Part shown: positions 1 to 7,989 of the stretch, one piece after another | Position numbering within the stretch: the stretch's first letter is position 1 | How the letters are laid out: every line of letters begins with the position of its first letter | NCBI RefSeq assembly: GCF_026153455.1 | Contig: NZ_CP110629.1 | Span: 1,736,001 to 1,800,000 of the forward strand | DNA from: Marinimicrobium sp. C6131 | Lineage (GTDB): Bacteria > Pseudomonadota > Gammaproteobacteria > Pseudomonadales > Cellvibrionaceae | Length of the DNA: 64,000 nucleotides | Reading direction: 5' to 3' | Program-made: the position numbers and the translations under genes | The notes under the pieces: generated by a model | Told to the model about the DNA's origin: nothing | Databases searched by the model: none | The model's input: the letters and a program-made list of their open reading frames with translations, nothing else

Positions 1-2
1 TT

Positions 3-404
3 TCCGAGTACGTCACTCTGGTGGGTGCGGTTGCTCCGGAGGACATGCCCACCTACTATCGCCTGGGCGACCTGTTTGTGTTCGCCTCCAAATCGGAAAC
101 CCAGGGCATGGTGATTCTGGAAGCCATGGCCGCCTCCCTACCCGTTGTCGCGGTGCGCTCCAGCGGCATTGATGATGTGGTCCGGGAGGACGAAAACGGC
201 TATAAAACACCCGACAATCTGGAAGTCTGGTGCCAGCGCGTTACCTTGCTGCTTGAGGACGAGGTACACCGCCAGCGTCTTTCCGAGCGGGCACAATCGT
301 TTGCACAGCAATACTCTACCGACGCATTTGCGCACAACGTGAGAGGAATTTACAGCTGGCTGATGGCGGCCCATCATCAGCAAAAGAACCAGTCACGGTG
401 GTAA
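3..404 (+). CDS. Glycosyltransferase, GT4-like, C-terminal part (5' end outside window)
   Basis: The reading frame is open from the window edge, so the N-terminal domain is missing. The visible part is the nucleotide-sugar-binding Rossmann half of a GT-B enzyme: a 'LFVFASKSETQGMVILEA' stretch containing the E-x7-E motif typical of GT4 retaining glycosyltransferases, followed by 'PVVAVRSSGIDDVV'. The protein ends about 70 residues later, as expected for the family. It would transfer a sugar from a nucleotide donor onto a lipid or glycan. The acceptor cannot be told from this fragment. Confidence 0.8.
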   Translation, partial: SEYVTLVGAVAPEDMPTYYRLGDLFVFASKSETQGMVILEAMAASLPVVAVRSSGIDDVVREDENGYKTPDNLEVWCQRVTLLLEDEVHRQRLSERAQSFAQQYSTDAFAHNVRGIYSWLMAAHHQQKNQSRW

Positions 405-562
405 GGCGGCTCTTTTTACAGCAAAAACTTATAAGTTTCCGTTATCTAGACTGATTTCTAATAACAAGGACAGGTTAAGGTCCCTGACGTTGACGGTGTC
501 GCCGAAATATCATATACAGGCATTACGCAGTACAAAATTCATAACAAACCACTGGCGCGACT

Positions 563-1084
563 ATGAAAAAACTATTCATTCTACTCAGTCTTATGGTGTG
601 CCTACCCAGCCAGGCCTGCGATGAAACCTGCAAGCGCGAGGCGGCCATGGAAGAGCACGGAGTCAAATTTTCCAGCTATCTGACGGCGTCCTACTGCCAG
701 GACACCAGCGTGGCCTTTTTGCTGCGCGCGCGTGAGAGCCTGCAGAGCTACCGGGATGAAAAGCTGACCACCGGGCACAAGGGAGGGATGCGCAATATCA
801 GCAACTTCCTGAAGCAGCGCAAGCAATGGCTTGAGGAGTGTGATCAGTATCTGGCTCTGACCGGTCAGGGCCGGGTGTTCCGCGATGAAGCCACGACCCA
901 GAATATCCTGACGGCCATCGACTCCACCACGGCGGAACTCGATCGGTTGGTCTCCAGCGGAGGCGGTGTTCACGCCCCTGCCAGTCAGGCAGAGATGGCG
1001 GGTGTGCGCATGGACCAGTTATTCATGGTGGTCGACAACCACCGGACCGACCTGCAACTGCGGGGTCAGTTGGTCATCCGCTAA
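563..1084 (+). CDS. Hypothetical exported protein
   Basis: A 173-residue protein with a clear export signal: 'MKK', a hydrophobic core and 'LPSQA' before Cys19. Cleavage could be by signal peptidase I after residue 18; the site is a poor lipobox, so lipidation is uncertain. The mature part has Cys19, Cys23, Cys45 and Cys93, which could form disulfides in the periplasm, and is otherwise predicted helical and charged. I do not recognise the family. Its stop overlaps the stop of the convergent gene on the other strand. Confidence 0.6.
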   Translation: MKKLFILLSLMVCLPSQACDETCKREAAMEEHGVKFSSYLTASYCQDTSVAFLLRARESLQSYRDEKLTTGHKGGMRNISNFLKQRKQWLEECDQYLALTGQGRVFRDEATTQNILTAIDSTTAELDRLVSSGGGVHAPASQAEMAGVRMDQLFMVVDNHRTDLQLRGQLVIR

Positions 1085-1425
1085 TCCCTTTTCTTGAGCG
1101 ACAGCTTGGGCCGCGCGGGGCGGTCCTTGCGCTGCTCAGCAAACTGTCTGGCACTCTCTTCCGCCCGCCGGGCCCGGCTGTTAACCACGGTGGACCGTTT
1201 CGGGGATCCCGCGTCCGAACCGTTGGCGGCTGCGGCCAACGCTTCCATACCCGACCGCAGCAGGCGAGCCTGATCCGCAAAGCTCAACCCTTGTGGGTAA
1301 TTGGCCGGCGCGACGCCGGAGGGGTTGCGGAGATCGCCCTCCACTTCCAGACTGAAACCACTCGGGTGCTCGGCCCTGCCTCGGGCCAGATCCAGGGTCC
1401 ACGCTTGGTAATCCAGGGATTCCAT
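1081..1425 (-). CDS. Conserved hypothetical protein, 114 aa
   Basis: A small soluble protein lying 44 bases downstream of trhO on the same strand and probably cotranscribed with it. The N-terminal half ('LDYQAWTLDLARGRAEHPSG') looks folded; the C-terminal half is rich in Arg, Ala and Lys and ends in a basic tail, which may be disordered or nucleic-acid binding. No signal peptide or membrane segment is visible. Function is unknown; I could not assign a family. Confidence 0.55.
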   Translation of the reverse strand: MESLDYQAWTLDLARGRAEHPSGFSLEVEGDLRNPSGVAPANYPQGLSFADQARLLRSGMEALAAAANGSDAGSPKRSTVVNSRARRAEESARQFAEQRKDRPARPKLSLKKRD

Positions 1426-1469
1426 GAGTCAATCTCCGTTGGGGGAAGTGGCGTCGGCGCCCTTCCAGA

Positions 1470-2417
1470 TCACGATTTGGTTTCGGCTCGACGCTGGCGC
1501 GCCGGCGGTGCGGCGCCGATATGGGCTTCATTGCGCTGACGCGCCAACTCGATCTGCTTTTGTCGCTCAGCGAATCGGGCCTTCTGGTCATCCGTCAGGC
1601 GATGGTAACAGCGCGGGCAGCTGACGCCTTTCATGTACTCTGGCGCCTGCTTATCGTCTTCCGTGATCGGGTGGCGGCAGCCGTGACACTGGTCGTAGGT
1701 TCCCGGCTCAAGGCGGTGATTGACCGCCACACGGTTATCAAACACAAAACACTCACCCCGCCAGAGGCTCTCTTCCTCGGGCACTTCCTCCAGGTATTTG
1801 AGAATACCGCCCTGCAGATGGTAGACCTCATCAAAGCCCTGTGACTTCATGTACGCCGTGGCTTTCTCACAGCGGATACCACCCGTGCAGAACATGGCCA
1901 CTTTCTTGTAACGCGATGGGTCAAGATTGTCCTGCACGTATTGGGGGAATTCGCGGAACGTCTCGGTTTCCGGGTCAACCGCCCGCTCGAAGCTCCCGAT
2001 CGCATACTCGTAGTGGTTGCGGGTATCGATAACGAGTACGTCGGGGTCAGAGATCAGCGCATTCCAGTCGCTCGGGGCCACATAGGTACCCACGCTCTGG
2101 CGAGGATCTATGCCCTCCACGCCCATGGTCACAATTTCCTTTTTCAGCTTGATCTTCATTCGATAGAACGGCTGCTCATCGCTTGGGGACTCCTTGTGTT
2201 CCAGATCGACCAGTCGCGGGTCCGAACGCAGGTAGTCAAGCAATCCATCAATGCCCTCCCGGGACCCGGCAACCGTGCCATTGATCCCCTCATGGGCCAG
2301 CAGTAGCGTCCCCTTGAGACCCAGCGCCACGCAGCGCTCCCGCAGGGGATCGCTCATTTCCCGGAAGTCCGGCAGAGACGCAAATTTATACAGGGCAGCG
2401 ACGACAAAAGCACTCAT
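1470..2417 (-). CDS. trhO: tRNA uridine(34) hydroxylase TrhO (rhodanese family)
   Basis: TrhO (YceA) forms 5-hydroxyuridine at the wobble position of tRNAs. The 315-residue product has an N-terminal acylphosphatase-like part, a central rhodanese domain with catalytic Cys177 in 'CTGGIRC', and a C-terminal region with two Cys pairs (Cys244/Cys247 and Cys267/Cys270) that may bind metal. I chose the ATG at 2417 rather than the in-frame ATG at 2459: 'MSAFVVAALYKF' is the family's usual beginning, and a TATAAT-like -10 box overlaps the upstream ATG. Confidence 0.9.
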   Translation of the reverse strand: MSAFVVAALYKFASLPDFREMSDPLRERCVALGLKGTLLLAHEGINGTVAGSREGIDGLLDYLRSDPRLVDLEHKESPSDEQPFYRMKIKLKKEIVTMGVEGIDPRQSVGTYVAPSDWNALISDPDVLVIDTRNHYEYAIGSFERAVDPETETFREFPQYVQDNLDPSRYKKVAMFCTGGIRCEKATAYMKSQGFDEVYHLQGGILKYLEEVPEEESLWRGECFVFDNRVAVNHRLEPGTYDQCHGCRHPITEDDKQAPEYMKGVSCPRCYHRLTDDQKARFAERQKQIELARQRNEAHIGAAPPARQRRAETKS

Positions 2418-2457
2418 GGGAAGACAATAAACCTCAGGGGACTGACAGAAAGCGCGC

Positions 2458-2486
2458 ATTATAAACGCTTAAATTTTGAACAACCA
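2458..2486 (-). promoter_or_regulatory. Putative sigma-70 promoter of trhO
   Basis: Reading the minus strand, a perfect TATAAT -10 hexamer lies at 2463-2458, with a weak -35 hexamer (TGGTTG) 17 bases upstream. Transcription would begin near 2451, inside the longest possible trhO frame, which supports the shorter start at 2417. Based on sequence only. Confidence 0.45.
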
Positions 2487-2524
2487 GCATCAGGCGGTGG
2501 ATTGACGCGTCAATTCTCCACAAA

Positions 2525-2842
2525 TCAGGACCGGGCGCCACCGCCCAGGCAAGGGGGTGAACCCGGTACCTGATTGACTTCACGCCACTCATCGGGACTG
2601 TAGGTGTGCAGCGCCAACGCGTGCACGGGGCCCCGCAACTGCTCGGCCAGCGCACCATAGACCGCCTGATGACGCTGTACCTGCCGCTTGCCGACGAAGG
2701 CCTCGGATACCAGAACAACTTTGAAGTGGCTCTCTGAACCGGGGGGCACATTATGCTGATGGCTTTCGTTGTGCACCTCCAGGTGGTGGGGCTGAAAAGC
2801 CTCTGTCAGTGCTGTGGTAATGGACGCTTCTACCGGTTTCAT
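2525..2842 (-). CDS. bolA: BolA family protein
   Basis: A 105-residue BolA-fold protein. BolA proteins pair with monothiol glutaredoxins through a shared [2Fe-2S] cluster and affect iron homeostasis and cell morphology. The diagnostic central stretch is present: 'SHFKVVLVSEAFVGKRQVQR' followed by 'HQAVYGAL' and 'HALALHTYSPDEW'. The tail after this (residues 95-105) is Gly/Pro-rich and probably disordered. The upstream region is shared with the divergent small gene at 2925. Confidence 0.88.
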   Translation of the reverse strand: MKPVEASITTALTEAFQPHHLEVHNESHQHNVPPGSESHFKVVLVSEAFVGKRQVQRHQAVYGALAEQLRGPVHALALHTYSPDEWREVNQVPGSPPCLGGGARS

Positions 2843-2860
2843 ACTTCGCTCCGAAAAATT

Positions 2861-2877
2861 ATCGGTATTTTACCGAT
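2861..2877. promoter_or_regulatory. 7-3-7 palindrome between divergent genes
   Basis: ATCGGTA-ttt-TACCGAT is a perfect inverted repeat midway between the starts of bolA (minus) and the small gene at 2925 (plus). Its position and symmetry suit an operator for a dimeric regulator; a short hairpin in a leader is the alternative. The regulator is unknown. Confidence 0.3.
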
Positions 2878-2924
2878 TGCCGACTACACTGTGTTAACCC
2901 AACCTTAAAAAACGATTGACCGAC

Positions 2925-3125
2925 ATGCATCGCCCAGATCACATTTTCATCAACCGCCGCCGCGGCCCGGACCGACGGCAGGAGCCGGACCCCTGTGCTG
3001 AGATGCCGATGGACCTCTATCATCGCAAACGCCGTAAATCAACGGACCGGCGCACGCCGGGCCGGTCTCTGGAACAGGATTACTATGCCTTTTTCAGCGA
3101 GGGTGGCCTCTATTCCCACCACTGA
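2925..3125 (+). CDS. Small, highly basic hypothetical protein with paired DRR motifs
   Basis: A 66-residue protein starting at ATG 2925 (an in-frame TTG at 2916 is also possible). Two similar Arg-rich blocks occur about 22 residues apart, 'NRRRGPDRRQE' and 'KRRKSTDRRTPGR', each containing DRR. The C-terminus 'QDYYAFFSEGGLYSHH' is aromatic. There is no signal peptide. I do not recognise the family. The duplicated DRR pattern suggests RNA, nucleotide or phosphate binding, but that is only inference. It is divergent from bolA. Confidence 0.5.
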   Translation: MHRPDHIFINRRRGPDRRQEPDPCAEMPMDLYHRKRRKSTDRRTPGRSLEQDYYAFFSEGGLYSHH

Positions 3126-3170
3126 TCACTGATCCCGCCCCAATGAACAAGCGCTACCGACCCCGGGAGG

Positions 3171-3716
3171 TCAGGCTGACGCGACGACATCCAGGGCCCG
3201 TAACACCTTTGAAGTGACCGGATAAACCGGATACTCACGAAAAAATTCCGCCAGATCGAACGCCTCCAGCACCCGTTCACTGTAGTCCCGATGTCGGGCT
3301 CGTGCGGCGTCGAATCCCCGGAACTGGAGTTGCTGCAAGCAATCCGGGCAGACTCGCCACGGCCAGGGGTCCGGCTCGGGTAACCGGGTGGCGACCTCCA
3401 GTTGCAGGCCCGGTTGCTGACGACGCAATTGTTGCAGAGTCCGGCAGTACGCCAGGTGATACCCCGGTGCCGCCCAACTCTGCCCCGGCGCCCGGCCCCA
3501 GAGCAGAACGCGGCTGTTTTTATACGCCAGCGTGTAGTCATGCAGACAACGCAGCGCGGACCAGCCAAGCGTCAACCCCATCTGGAGCTGCTCCCGCTCC
3601 CCGGCCGTCAGATGCAGGCGCGGATCAAAAAATTCAAATGCCCCGAGTTGGTCCGCCCCCAATGACGTCCGTAACCGGTTGAACGGTTCAAATTCCAGAA
3701 AGTCCGGCAGCTTCAC
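3171..3716 (-). CDS. Unknown protein, third gene of the ZorAB-like operon
   Basis: A 181-residue soluble protein starting at GTG 3716, which overlaps the TGA of the ZorB-like gene by four bases (GTGA), so the two are translationally coupled. It has four Cys (57, 91, 123, 126), the last two as 'CPDC', so a zinc site is plausible. It is aromatic-rich ('HDYTLAYKNSRVLLWG', 'FYPV'-like C-terminus) with no signal peptide or membrane segment. It matches none of the nuclease or helicase effectors I know for Zorya systems. By position it is the cytoplasmic partner of the motor. Confidence 0.65.
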   Translation of the reverse strand: MKLPDFLEFEPFNRLRTSLGADQLGAFEFFDPRLHLTAGEREQLQMGLTLGWSALRCLHDYTLAYKNSRVLLWGRAPGQSWAAPGYHLAYCRTLQQLRRQQPGLQLEVATRLPEPDPWPWRVCPDCLQQLQFRGFDAARARHRDYSERVLEAFDLAEFFREYPVYPVTSKVLRALDVVASA

Positions 3717-4444
3717 GAGCGATCCTCTGAAAGCAGTCCCTCGATGCGGGATTCGGCATCCGTGCGCAACCGGAATTCCACCCGACGGGAGCGAACTTCA
3801 TCCTCCCGGCCATTTCGGGTCACCACTTTGGAAGATGACAGACCGTTGGCGGTCAAATGTGCCTTGATCCAGGCCCGCTCACCCTCAACGTCCGGCAAGC
3901 TGAGCAGGTAGGCCAGCGTGGTGCGGGTTCGGGCCTGGGACAGTGCCATGTTGCGGATATAAGCCTCCCGCTCGGGCAGATCGCCCCAGTCGCTGGAGGT
4001 GTGCCCCTCTATTCGCACCTCGAGAATATCGTTCCGGTATTTGGGGGACGTTATGATCGCCAGGTAACGGGGGAAGAAATCCGACAATATCGCCTCGAAG
4101 GCGGGACGCAGGGTGTCTTCCCCCTGGGGAAAGAGCACTTCGGTATCGTAAAAACGCAGGCTCAGGTCCCGGTTGAGCTCGGCCCCCCAGCGCGGCAGAT
4201 CGTCCCCGAACTCTTGTTGAAGATCATCGTACAGCTGGGTTTTCAGGCGATCGTAGAGCACCGCCACATCACGGATTTTGCGGCTCTCAATCTCGAGCTG
4301 AACCATGTAGACCACCGCAATCAACAGGAACACCATCATCAGTCCCCCCATCAGATCACTGACGGAGACCCAGTGCTCCTCATGCTCTACATCATGGTTG
4401 GGCCGGGGTGCGAGCGGGTTTTGACGGTCTGGTGGTTGAGTCAT
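3713..4444 (-). CDS. ZorB/MotB-like OmpA-domain membrane protein
   Basis: The 243-residue product (ATG at 4444; upstream in-frame ATGs at 4501 and 4462 would overlap the preceding gene further) has a short cytoplasmic N-terminus, one membrane helix at about residues 31-50 led by Asp30 in 'SVSDLMGGLMMVFLL', a helical linker, and an OmpA/MotB peptidoglycan-binding domain at about 100-228 ('EGHTSS', 'NMALSQARTRT', 'SRRVEFRL'). In MotB, ExbD and ZorB the corresponding Asp carries protons. Together with the ZorA-like gene it should form an ion-driven motor anchored to the cell wall. It overlaps genes on both sides. Confidence 0.8.
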   Translation of the reverse strand: MTQPPDRQNPLAPRPNHDVEHEEHWVSVSDLMGGLMMVFLLIAVVYMVQLEIESRKIRDVAVLYDRLKTQLYDDLQQEFGDDLPRWGAELNRDLSLRFYDTEVLFPQGEDTLRPAFEAILSDFFPRYLAIITSPKYRNDILEVRIEGHTSSDWGDLPEREAYIRNMALSQARTRTTLAYLLSLPDVEGERAWIKAHLTANGLSSSKVVTRNGREDEVRSRRVEFRLRTDAESRIEGLLSEDRS

Positions 4445-5711
4445 GAGTGGTATCGGGGCCATTGGAATCAGTAACCGCGCTGCTGGCCTGGACGAGCGCA
4501 CGCAGCTTGTCGGTCAGCGGCGAATAGTCGTTGACAAATTTCTCGGACAGTGAGGTCAATTGATAGCCGAAGGTGGTGAGCGCTTTGGTCAGCTCCCGCT
4601 CCAGCGCCTTGTCCAACTCCTCCAACTGACTGCCTGTGCGGTCGACAAGGGCTTCCACCTGCTGGTGCAGACCGGTCTGGGATCGGGTCAGGCTGTCAGC
4701 CAGATTGCGATGCACTTCCGCCGAGGTATCCCGCAGCGCCCGGGAGGCTTCATCCAATACCTGGCTCAGTTGCTGCTGGTTGCGGGTGACGCTGTCCGCC
4801 AGCTGATCGGTCAGCGCATCGACCCGCCCCTCCAGGGAGGGCAAACCGGCCGCCGCCTTCTCGGCCACCGTCGACAACTGGGACAGATATTGGTCCAGTC
4901 CCCGGGCCTGCGCCTGCAGTGCCTCCATAAGACCTCCGAGGGACTCGGACACCTGATTGAACACTTCGGAGTGGGTGACCACTTTCTCATACGCCCGGCT
5001 GGCCTTGTCGAGCAACTCGCCGTTGGACTTCTGGGTGACCAGAAGCTCCTGCAGCTCGGTTTTGTAGTTCTGCTGCCAGAGCAGCATATTGCCGACCGCT
5101 TCATTGAGCTTCTTGAAGTTTTCGCCGTACTGGACGTCAATCTGGGCGTTGAAGTCTTTCAGCACGGTTTCCAGTGCGCGAATCAGTGCCTGAGTGTTGG
5201 CCTCGGTCATATCGGCCTGATACTGCTCCAGCGACCGCTTCAGCCCCTGGATTTCCTCCTGCTGTTGCTGCCGCAGCCCCTGCACCGCGGCATTGAGGCC
5301 ACCGGCATCAGGATCGGACAGGGACTGGTGGATGTCGGACAGCAGATTGGCCAGATCATCGACGGTGGCCGCCTCGTAACTGGATTGACGCCGGTGCTGG
5401 CGCAGCGTCGTGGCCAAATGCCGAAACTTGACCAGCAAGGCGCCCAACAGGCCGGCAATGGAGGTCCAGAACGCCGTCTGCAGTCCCTCGATCAGCCCCG
5501 GGACACTGGATTGGATATCACCGGTGTCAAACTCCAGCAGCCCCAGAGCCACGCCGATAAAGGTACCGAAAATACCCGTACTGGTGAGAATGGTCGGGGC
5601 GTGTACCGCACTTTGGGAGGAGTAGCCAGGCCCGATGAAATAGACCGTCATCAGCACGATCAATGCCATCAAAACCAGTGACAGGGTGGAGAATTCGAGC
5701 AAGAAATCCAT
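4392..5711 (-). CDS. ZorA-like MotA/TolQ/ExbB-type channel protein with long helical tail
   Basis: A 439-residue protein with membrane helices at about 9-29, 39-60 ('APTILTSTGIFGTFIGVALG') and 75-96 ('EGLQTAFWTSIAGLLGALLV'), followed by about 340 residues of Gln-, Leu- and Glu-rich predicted helix and coiled coil reaching into the cytoplasm. The short channel core plus very long tail is the architecture of ZorA, the stator-like subunit of Zorya phage-defence systems, rather than MotA, TolQ or ExbB. It is the first gene of a three-gene operon with tight overlaps. A role in defence is inference: no Zorya effector genes lie next to it. Confidence 0.8.
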   Translation of the reverse strand: MDFLLEFSTLSLVLMALIVLMTVYFIGPGYSSQSAVHAPTILTSTGIFGTFIGVALGLLEFDTGDIQSSVPGLIEGLQTAFWTSIAGLLGALLVKFRHLATTLRQHRRQSSYEAATVDDLANLLSDIHQSLSDPDAGGLNAAVQGLRQQQQEEIQGLKRSLEQYQADMTEANTQALIRALETVLKDFNAQIDVQYGENFKKLNEAVGNMLLWQQNYKTELQELLVTQKSNGELLDKASRAYEKVVTHSEVFNQVSESLGGLMEALQAQARGLDQYLSQLSTVAEKAAAGLPSLEGRVDALTDQLADSVTRNQQQLSQVLDEASRALRDTSAEVHRNLADSLTRSQTGLHQQVEALVDRTGSQLEELDKALERELTKALTTFGYQLTSLSEKFVNDYSPLTDKLRALVQASSAVTDSNGPDTTHDSTTRPSKPARTPAQP

Positions 5712-5815
5712 AGAGGCCTGAGTCTGTGTGCCGTCTCGGCGTTAACGTCGGCCCCGAGTGTAGCGTATTCGCCCCCCGCTCGACCACTGTCAGTCCCCTC
5801 GGTGCACAGACAACC

Positions 5816-6187
5816 TCAGAGAAACCGCTCCGCCGCCACACTCAACCAGATGATGGCCAATAAGATGAGGCTGACCAGCACCAGCGCCGAGCCCATATCT
5901 TTGGCCCGCCCCGACAGCACATGCATTTCATCGCCAGTGCGGTCAATCGCGGCCTCAATGGCGGAATTCGCCAGTTCCGCCATGATGACCCAGAACACAC
6001 TGGCCACCAGCAGCAACCGCTCCATCAGGGTCGTACCCAGCCATAACGACGCCGGCAGCAATACAATGGCCAACAGGACCTCCTGGCGGAACGCCGCCTC
6101 AAAGCGCCAGGCCGCGGCGAAGCCGCGCATGGAATACCCGAAGGCATCGATAATCCGGCTCAGACCGGTTTTTCCGGGTTTCGGCAT
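5816..6187 (-). CDS. dgkA: Diacylglycerol kinase DgkA
   Basis: DgkA phosphorylates diacylglycerol to phosphatidic acid at the inner membrane, recycling lipid left over from envelope glycan synthesis. With the ATG at 6187 the protein is 123 residues, matching the usual length of about 122. It has three membrane helices and the signature 'ELANSAIEAAIDR' with the catalytic and metal-binding Glu71 and Glu78, then 'RAKDMGSA'. A longer in-frame start at 6217 is less likely. Confidence 0.93.
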   Translation of the reverse strand: MPKPGKTGLSRIIDAFGYSMRGFAAAWRFEAAFRQEVLLAIVLLPASLWLGTTLMERLLLVASVFWVIMAELANSAIEAAIDRTGDEMHVLSGRAKDMGSALVLVSLILLAIIWLSVAAERFL

Positions 6188-6349
6188 AACGATGTACGAC
6201 TCCTGAATGAACGCCAAAGCCGGCTACGTTAACGGATTGTTCCGGGGATGGAAATCCCGGCCAGTGGCTGTCATAGAAGATTCACAATGGAATGCTATCA
6301 ATACGCTGTCGACGGCTGAAGTCCTCAGACCCAACCAAGGCGGTGACCC

Positions 6350-6901
6350 ATGAACAGTCTATTTGAACGCGTCCATCGGCTGGATACCCTCGCTTTCCTG
6401 TGGCTCCATGTCACTAAGCGCTTTCCCTACCGCAAATCAGTCCGATGGATATCGAGGACCGGAGACGGGCACCTGTATATTCTGGGCTCCCTGGCGCTGG
6501 CATTACTCGAACCTGAGCACGGACAAGCCTTTCTGCTGGCGGGCATGCTGGCCTATGCTCTGGATATCAGTCTCTACCTGTTGCTCAAAAATGTCATCAA
6601 ACGAGACCGCCCCGCCATGAAAATTGATTTCTACGAAGCCTGGATTACCCCATCGGACCAGTTCAGCTTCCCCTCGGGGCATACCGCCGCCGCGTTTCTG
6701 TTTGCCGCTCTGGTCACCAGCTTTTACCCGGCGTTTGCGCTGCCCTGCTATCTGTGGGCCAGCATGATTGGCGCCAGTCGGGTGCTGTTGGGAGTACACT
6801 ATCCCAGTGATATCGCCGCCGGAGCGTTATTGGGGTCCGGGGCCGCCATGGTGGGACTGTTCGCCTCATCAATCATTTGGCCAGCAGCGGGCGTTTTATG
6901 A
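6350..6901 (+). CDS. PAP2-family membrane phosphatase
   Basis: A 183-residue integral membrane protein with the three PAP2 signature motifs: Lys80 with 'KRDRPA' (K-x6-RP), 'PSGH' at 108-111, and 'SR' at 143-144 with His150 and Asp154 ('GVHYPSD'). The family removes phosphate from lipid phosphates such as phosphatidate or undecaprenyl pyrophosphate. The stop overlaps the next gene's ATG (ATGA), so it is coupled to a glycosyltransferase, which suggests a joint role in lipid-linked sugar metabolism. Substrate is not determined. Confidence 0.88.
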   Translation: MNSLFERVHRLDTLAFLWLHVTKRFPYRKSVRWISRTGDGHLYILGSLALALLEPEHGQAFLLAGMLAYALDISLYLLLKNVIKRDRPAMKIDFYEAWITPSDQFSFPSGHTAAAFLFAALVTSFYPAFALPCYLWASMIGASRVLLGVHYPSDIAAGALLGSGAAMVGLFASSIIWPAAGVL

Positions 6902-7971
6902 AGATATTGTACGGTGTTCAGGGCACGGGCAATGGACACACCACCCGTGCCCGGATTATGGCAAGGGCGCTTGGAGAGGAGGGTGTCGAAGTAGACTGGG
7001 TGTTTTCGGGACGGGCGCCGGAAGACTACTTTGATATGGACGTCTTTGGCCAATACCGATGCTTTCGAGGCCTGACTTTTGTCACCGAGCACGGGCGGGT
7101 GAATTACCCCCGGACCGTCCTGAGCAGCCATCTGCGGGCACTCTACCGTGACATTCGCACCCTGGATGTCAGTGGCTATGACCTGTTAATCAATGATTTC
7201 GAGCCTGTCACCGCGTGGGCGGCCCGCCGAGGCGGACTGCCCAGCATCGGCATTTCTCACCAGTGCGCGTTCATGCACCAGATCCCCAAGCGGGGCGAGA
7301 ACCTGTTTGTGCGTGCATTCATGCGGCATTTCGCGCCGGTGGATCACGCCATCGGCCTGCACTGGCACCACTTCAACCAGCCCATCCTGCCGCCGTTGAT
7401 TGAGCCCTCGCAGTACCCGAACGAGTGTCATGCGAATGAGTACCTGGTGTATTTGCCCTTCGCCCAACCCGAGGATATCGTACCCCAGCTGCGCGCATTT
7501 CCGGACACACGTTTCTACGTCTACCAACCGGTACCCAAGCCCATCGATGAAGGCCACATACAGATTCGCCCCTTTTCCAGAGAGGGCTTTCAGGCGGATC
7601 TGCACCGGGTCGAAGGGGTCATTTGCAGCGCGGGTTTTGAGCTGCCCAGCGAAGCCATTCAACTGGGTAAAAAGCTGCTGGTGCAACCGGTGGTCGGCCA
7701 GATGGAGCAACAGTCAAACGCCTTTGCACTGAGCCAGCTGGGTTATGGCTCTGTCGCTCAGGTATTGACCGAGAAGGCTATCGGAGACTGGTTGGCCATG
7801 CCGCGCGCTCGCCCCGTCGATTACCCCAATGTTGCCCAGGCCCTGGCACGCTGGCTGGTCAATGACCGCAAACCGGCATTCGGTCAGTTGCGGGATGAGC
7901 TGTGGCGCCAAGTGCCGGAGCCGGAGTCCAAAATCACCCTGGAGCGAGCCTCGGCGACGGTTCAAACCTGA
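6898..7971 (+). CDS. MJ1255/VC2487-type glycosyltransferase
   Basis: A 357-residue GT-B protein beginning 'MKILYGVQGTGNGHTTRA', the glycine-rich N-terminal loop of the MJ1255/VC2487 group, related to MurG and MGDG-synthase-like enzymes. The C-terminal domain carries 'SAGFELPSEAIQLGKKLLV' and 'GQMEQQSNA', equivalent to the nucleotide-sugar donor loop. I chose the ATG at 6898 because it overlaps the PAP2 stop as ATGA and gives the family N-terminus; an in-frame ATG at 6877 adds seven unrelated residues. Donor and acceptor are unknown; a lipid acceptor is suggested by the coupled phosphatase. Confidence 0.85.
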   Translation: MKILYGVQGTGNGHTTRARIMARALGEEGVEVDWVFSGRAPEDYFDMDVFGQYRCFRGLTFVTEHGRVNYPRTVLSSHLRALYRDIRTLDVSGYDLLINDFEPVTAWAARRGGLPSIGISHQCAFMHQIPKRGENLFVRAFMRHFAPVDHAIGLHWHHFNQPILPPLIEPSQYPNECHANEYLVYLPFAQPEDIVPQLRAFPDTRFYVYQPVPKPIDEGHIQIRPFSREGFQADLHRVEGVICSAGFELPSEAIQLGKKLLVQPVVGQMEQQSNAFALSQLGYGSVAQVLTEKAIGDWLAMPRARPVDYPNVAQALARWLVNDRKPAFGQLRDELWRQVPEPESKITLERASATVQT

Positions 7972-7989
7972 GTCAGTATCCGTGCAGGT

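Noticed and set aside
4560..5681. A 373-codon frame on the plus strand opposite the ZorA-like gene
   Set aside because: Leu/Gln-rich mirror of the coiled-coil codons; no recognisable protein.
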